From the NCBI RefSeq assembly GCF_002813135.1, contig NZ_PHTY01000001.1, forward strand, positions 1,235,501 to 1,299,500: a DNA stretch of 64,000 nucleotides, read 5' to 3'. Position numbers and translations under genes: made by a program. Every line of letters starts with the position of its first letter. Positions within the stretch are counted from its first letter, which is position 1. This document shows, piece by piece, positions 61,457 to 64,000 of this stretch. The notes under the pieces are model-generated. The model saw only the letters and a list, made by a program, of their open reading frames with translations, was not told the DNA's origin and did not search any database. This DNA is from Ulvibacter sp. MAR_2010_11 (GTDB lineage: Bacteria > Bacteroidota > Bacteroidia > Flavobacteriales > Flavobacteriaceae).

Positions 61457-63274
61457 ATGGGATTAGTGAATGCCAAAGAAGTAGCCAAGGCTATTAATGT
61501 CGATAAATTCGGCTTTTTAGGCACGTCCATGGGATGGATTTTAATGAAGGTGTTAAATATTTCTACCATGAATAAAATTTATGATAGAAACAAGCACCTT
61601 AGTAATCTCGAGTTTATCAATGCGCTACTTGATGAATTTGAAATTAAATTTGAAATTCCCGAAGAAGATTTAAAGCGCCTTCCAAAAACAGGAGCGTTTA
61701 TAACCATTTCCAATCATCCTCTGGGCGGCATTGACGGAATTTTACTTCTGAAACTACTGCTTGAACATCGTCCCGATTTTAAGATAATCGCCAATTTCCT
61801 GTTACATCGCATCGAACCTTTAAAACCCTATGTGATGCCGGTAAATCCGTTTGAAGACAGAAAAGACGTTAAAAGTAGTTTGATGGGTTTTAAGGCAGCG
61901 ATTACACATTTAAGGGATGGTCATCCTTTGGGTATTTTCCCGGCCGGCGAAGTTTCGACCTATAGAGATGGCAAGTTGGTGGTAGACAAACCCTGGGAAG
62001 TTGCAGCCATGAAGCTTGTAAAGAAGGCTGAAGTGCCTGTGGTTCCAATTTATTTTCACGCCAAAAACAGTAAATTCTTTTACAGGTTGGCAAAATTGAG
62101 TGATACGTTGCGCACTGCGAAACTGCCTTCCGAATTGTTAACACAGAAAGAGCGCGTAATAAAAGTGCGTATTGGGAATCCTATTTCGGCAGAAGACCAA
62201 AGAGAACACGAAAGCCTGGATGCGTTTACTGAATTTCTTAGAAAGAAAACTTATGTGCTGGCGAATCCTTTTCAGAAGAAAACATTGTTGGATAACATTC
62301 CGAAGAATTTAAAAATACCGAAGCCTCCCAAGAAAATTGCCGGTGCAATTTCGGTAGAAAAAATGGAAGCCGAAATGGAAGCATTGCGCGTTGCCGACAA
62401 ACGCCTGCTTATAAGCAAGAATTATGAAGTCTTTTTGGCCCAGGCAGACCTTATCCCTAACACCTTACAGGAAATTGGAAGGTTGCGTGAGATTACGTTT
62501 CGGGAAGTGGGTGAAGGAACCAATAAGGCAACCGACCTCGATAAATTTGACAGTTATTACCACCATATGTTTTTGTGGGATAACGACGCCCGAAAAATGG
62601 CAGGTGCCTATAGAATGGGATTGGGTTCCATGATATTTCCCAGATACGGAATCGACGGCTTTTATTTACAGGACCTGTTCCGTTTTGAGCCCGAATTGTA
62701 TTCCATGATGAGTAAATCCATCGAAATGGGACGCGCCTTTATTATAAAGGAATATCAGCTTCGCCCGATGCCGCTGTTTTTACTTTGGAAAGGAATTGTA
62801 CACACTACGTTGCGCTATCCTGAACACAAATTTTTGATAGGTGGGGTGAGTATTAGCAATAAATTCTCTGAATTCTCCAAATCGTTGATGATTGAGTTTA
62901 TGAAATCCAATTATTACGATCCGTATGTCGCGCAATATATCAATCCGAAGAAAGAGTTTAAGGTAAAACTGAAGGATGCCGATAAGGATTTTATCTTTGA
63001 TGAAAGTGAGGCAGATCTCAATAAATTCGACAAGATTATCGATGAGGTGGAGCCCGGCAGCTTACGACTTCCGGTTTTAATAAAAAAATACATCAAACAA
63101 AATGCAAAGGTAGTTGCGTTTAATGTAGACCCTCTGTTTAACAATGCGGTGGATGGGTTGATGTATATTCGAATCGCCGATCTTCCCGAAAGTACTGTAA
63201 AACCGGTTATGGAAGAATTTCAAGCCGAACTGGAAAAGCGTCTCGAGAAAGGGGAAAAAGGAGAGGAGGAATAG
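61457..63274 (+). CDS. OlsF-like bifunctional acyltransferase (O-acyl plus N-acyl)
   Basis: 605 residues from the ATG at 61457. The N-terminal half (about 70-270) is a PlsC/LPLAT O-acyltransferase: SNHPLGGIDGILLLK (about 85-99, an H-x5-D version of the acyl motif) and IFPAGEVSTYRDGKLV (about 155-170). The C-terminal half (about 320-560) is an OlsB/hemolysin-type GNAT N-acyltransferase: LREITFREVGEG, LWDNDARKMAGAYRMGLG and KFLIGGVSISNKFSEFSKSL in pieces. This order matches OlsF, which makes ornithine or glycine lipids in Bacteroidota and some Proteobacteria. Product here is inferred; the amino acid cannot be read from sequence. Confidence 0.85.
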   Translation: MGLVNAKEVAKAINVDKFGFLGTSMGWILMKVLNISTMNKIYDRNKHLSNLEFINALLDEFEIKFEIPEEDLKRLPKTGAFITISNHPLGGIDGILLLKLLLEHRPDFKIIANFLLHRIEPLKPYVMPVNPFEDRKDVKSSLMGFKAAITHLRDGHPLGIFPAGEVSTYRDGKLVVDKPWEVAAMKLVKKAEVPVVPIYFHAKNSKFFYRLAKLSDTLRTAKLPSELLTQKERVIKVRIGNPISAEDQREHESLDAFTEFLRKKTYVLANPFQKKTLLDNIPKNLKIPKPPKKIAGAISVEKMEAEMEALRVADKRLLISKNYEVFLAQADLIPNTLQEIGRLREITFREVGEGTNKATDLDKFDSYYHHMFLWDNDARKMAGAYRMGLGSMIFPRYGIDGFYLQDLFRFEPELYSMMSKSIEMGRAFIIKEYQLRPMPLFLLWKGIVHTTLRYPEHKFLIGGVSISNKFSEFSKSLMIEFMKSNYYDPYVAQYINPKKEFKVKLKDADKDFIFDESEADLNKFDKIIDEVEPGSLRLPVLIKKYIKQNAKVVAFNVDPLFNNAVDGLMYIRIADLPESTVKPVMEEFQAELEKRLEKGEKGEEE

Positions 63275-63453
63275 CGCTAGTTATTTTTAATAGTTTTTCC
63301 GGCTTAATCTCAAAACAGATCCTACAGATAGTGTGATTTTCTTCAGAAAATAAGTCTCATTGCTTCCAATAGGTCTTTTTAGTTTCAATTTCTTAGTTGT
63401 TTTGTACTCAGTTTCGCCGCCGGCGAAGTATTCATTAATAAAATTTAAAAGCT

Positions 63454-64000
63454 ATGAAATTAATTAATTACGTTCAATTATTTTTGATTCTTTTACTGTC
63501 CGCATCGGGCAGTGCTCAAATGTACGATTGGGGTGGAGGTTTTGGAGGCATCGGGGAAGATGTTGTACGGGCAATGCATGTAACTAACGACGGTACTACC
63601 TATACTACAGGGTATTTTTCAGATACAGCCGATTTTGACATAAATCCGGCAATAGAATATCCTCTAACTTCCAATGGTTTTTTTGATGTGTTTGTTCAAA
63701 AAACAGACAGTGGCGGAAATCTGGTATGGGCCACGAACATTGGAGGAGAATTCTTTGAATATGCCGTGGGGATAACCACCGATACCGATGGAAATATTTA
63801 TGTTACCGGAGTGTACGAAGGGACCGTAGATTTTGATCCGGGGATTGGTACAACTCTGCTTACTTCTGCAGGAGGTTTGGATATTTTTGTGTTAAAACTC
63901 AACGAGGATGGAGGCTTTCTATGGGCCAGAAGTATTGGAGGCTCAGATTATGAAGAAACTACATCTATCGGGATTGCTCCAAATGGAGATGTTATTGTTC
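63454..64000 (+). CDS. secreted beta-propeller-type protein, 3' end outside window
   Basis: The first 182 codons are present. A signal peptide (MKLINYVQLFLILLLSASGSAQ) is followed by repeats of the SBBP type: DVVRAMHVTNDGTTYTTGYFSDTADFD in pieces (TYTTGYFSDTADFDIN), VFVQKTDSGGNLVWATNIGG and IYVTGVYEGTVDFDPGIG, about 55 residues apart. Such proteins in flavobacteria usually end in a T9SS sorting domain, which would lie beyond 64000. The 179 bases between the OlsF-like gene and this start hold no gene. Confidence 0.8.
   Translation, partial: MKLINYVQLFLILLLSASGSAQMYDWGGGFGGIGEDVVRAMHVTNDGTTYTTGYFSDTADFDINPAIEYPLTSNGFFDVFVQKTDSGGNLVWATNIGGEFFEYAVGITTDTDGNIYVTGVYEGTVDFDPGIGTTLLTSAGGLDIFVLKLNEDGGFLWARSIGGSDYEETTSIGIAPNGDVIV

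Noticed and set aside
1-64000. tRNA, rRNA, insertion sequences, integrase or phage genes other than the tail-like set
   Set aside because: None was recognised on either strand by eye; tRNA genes could be missed without a structure search.

Overview
The window is a contiguous piece of a Flavobacteriaceae (Bacteroidota) chromosome, probably marine. The evidence is internal: several exported proteins end in a type IX secretion (T9SS) sorting domain (YPNP/FPNP followed by a VYDLxGR-type motif); perfect matches to the Bacteroidota -7 promoter box TAnnTTTG sit just upstream of many starts; Shine-Dalgarno sequences are weak; stop/start overlaps of the TAATG type are common; and dispersed repeats of a kind frequent in this family occur, including one that encodes CHAELVEAS inside metG. 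I see no rRNA, tRNA, CRISPR array, transposase or integrase. Almost all of the DNA is protein coding.

Layout. 1-2806: a minus-strand group of a metallophosphoesterase (cut by the window edge), a zinc-ribbon membrane protein and an SPFH/GYF protein. 3040-6873: a T9SS cargo protein, an AlbA_2 protein, a short-chain dehydrogenase and a DUF4382 lipoprotein. 7021-16127: the complete Bat aerotolerance operon (moxR, DUF58, a BatD-like membrane protein, batA, batB, batC, batD, batE). 16129-18592: cvpA, a small conserved protein, pheS and a second small protein. 18661-24939: a giant secreted M36 metalloprotease with P-domains and HYR repeats. 25089-30715: gpsA, a lipoprotein, the yicC-gmk-nadD group, an SdpI-family protein and a YheT-like hydrolase. 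30802-37001: thioesterase, EamA exporter, ArsC/Spx-like protein, DUF3298-type lipoprotein, cystathionine gamma-synthase, outer-membrane protein and gdhA. 37161-43647: porZ, recO, a TonB receptor and a methyltransferase. 43654-47043: acs, a GNAT protein and a short ssb. 47141-48736: three genes of a contractile injection system (DUF4255 protein plus two gp19-type tube proteins) with no sheath. 48979-57929: metG, LD-carboxypeptidase, yraN, a membrane XRE regulator, mfd and a class V aminotransferase. 58056-64000: a TerB-like protein, fbp, GNAT, lysC, an OlsF-like fused acyltransferase and the start of a beta-propeller secreted protein.

How the genes fit together. Three themes stand out: envelope integrity (Bat operon, SPFH/zinc-ribbon pair, LD-carboxypeptidase, CvpA, aminolipid synthesis), T9SS export (PorZ plus at least two other sorting-domain proteins) and housekeeping metabolism (NAD, GMP, glutamate, acetate, cysteine/methionine, aspartate, gluconeogenesis). 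The most unusual items are the sheath-less injection-system gene set at 47141-48736, the repeat inserted in frame in metG at 49471-49508, and heptamer tandem repeats at three sites, two of which have become coding sequence (a signal peptide at 9041-9075 and a protein C-terminus at 52040-52074). Functional assignments are from reading the sequence alone, without database searches.
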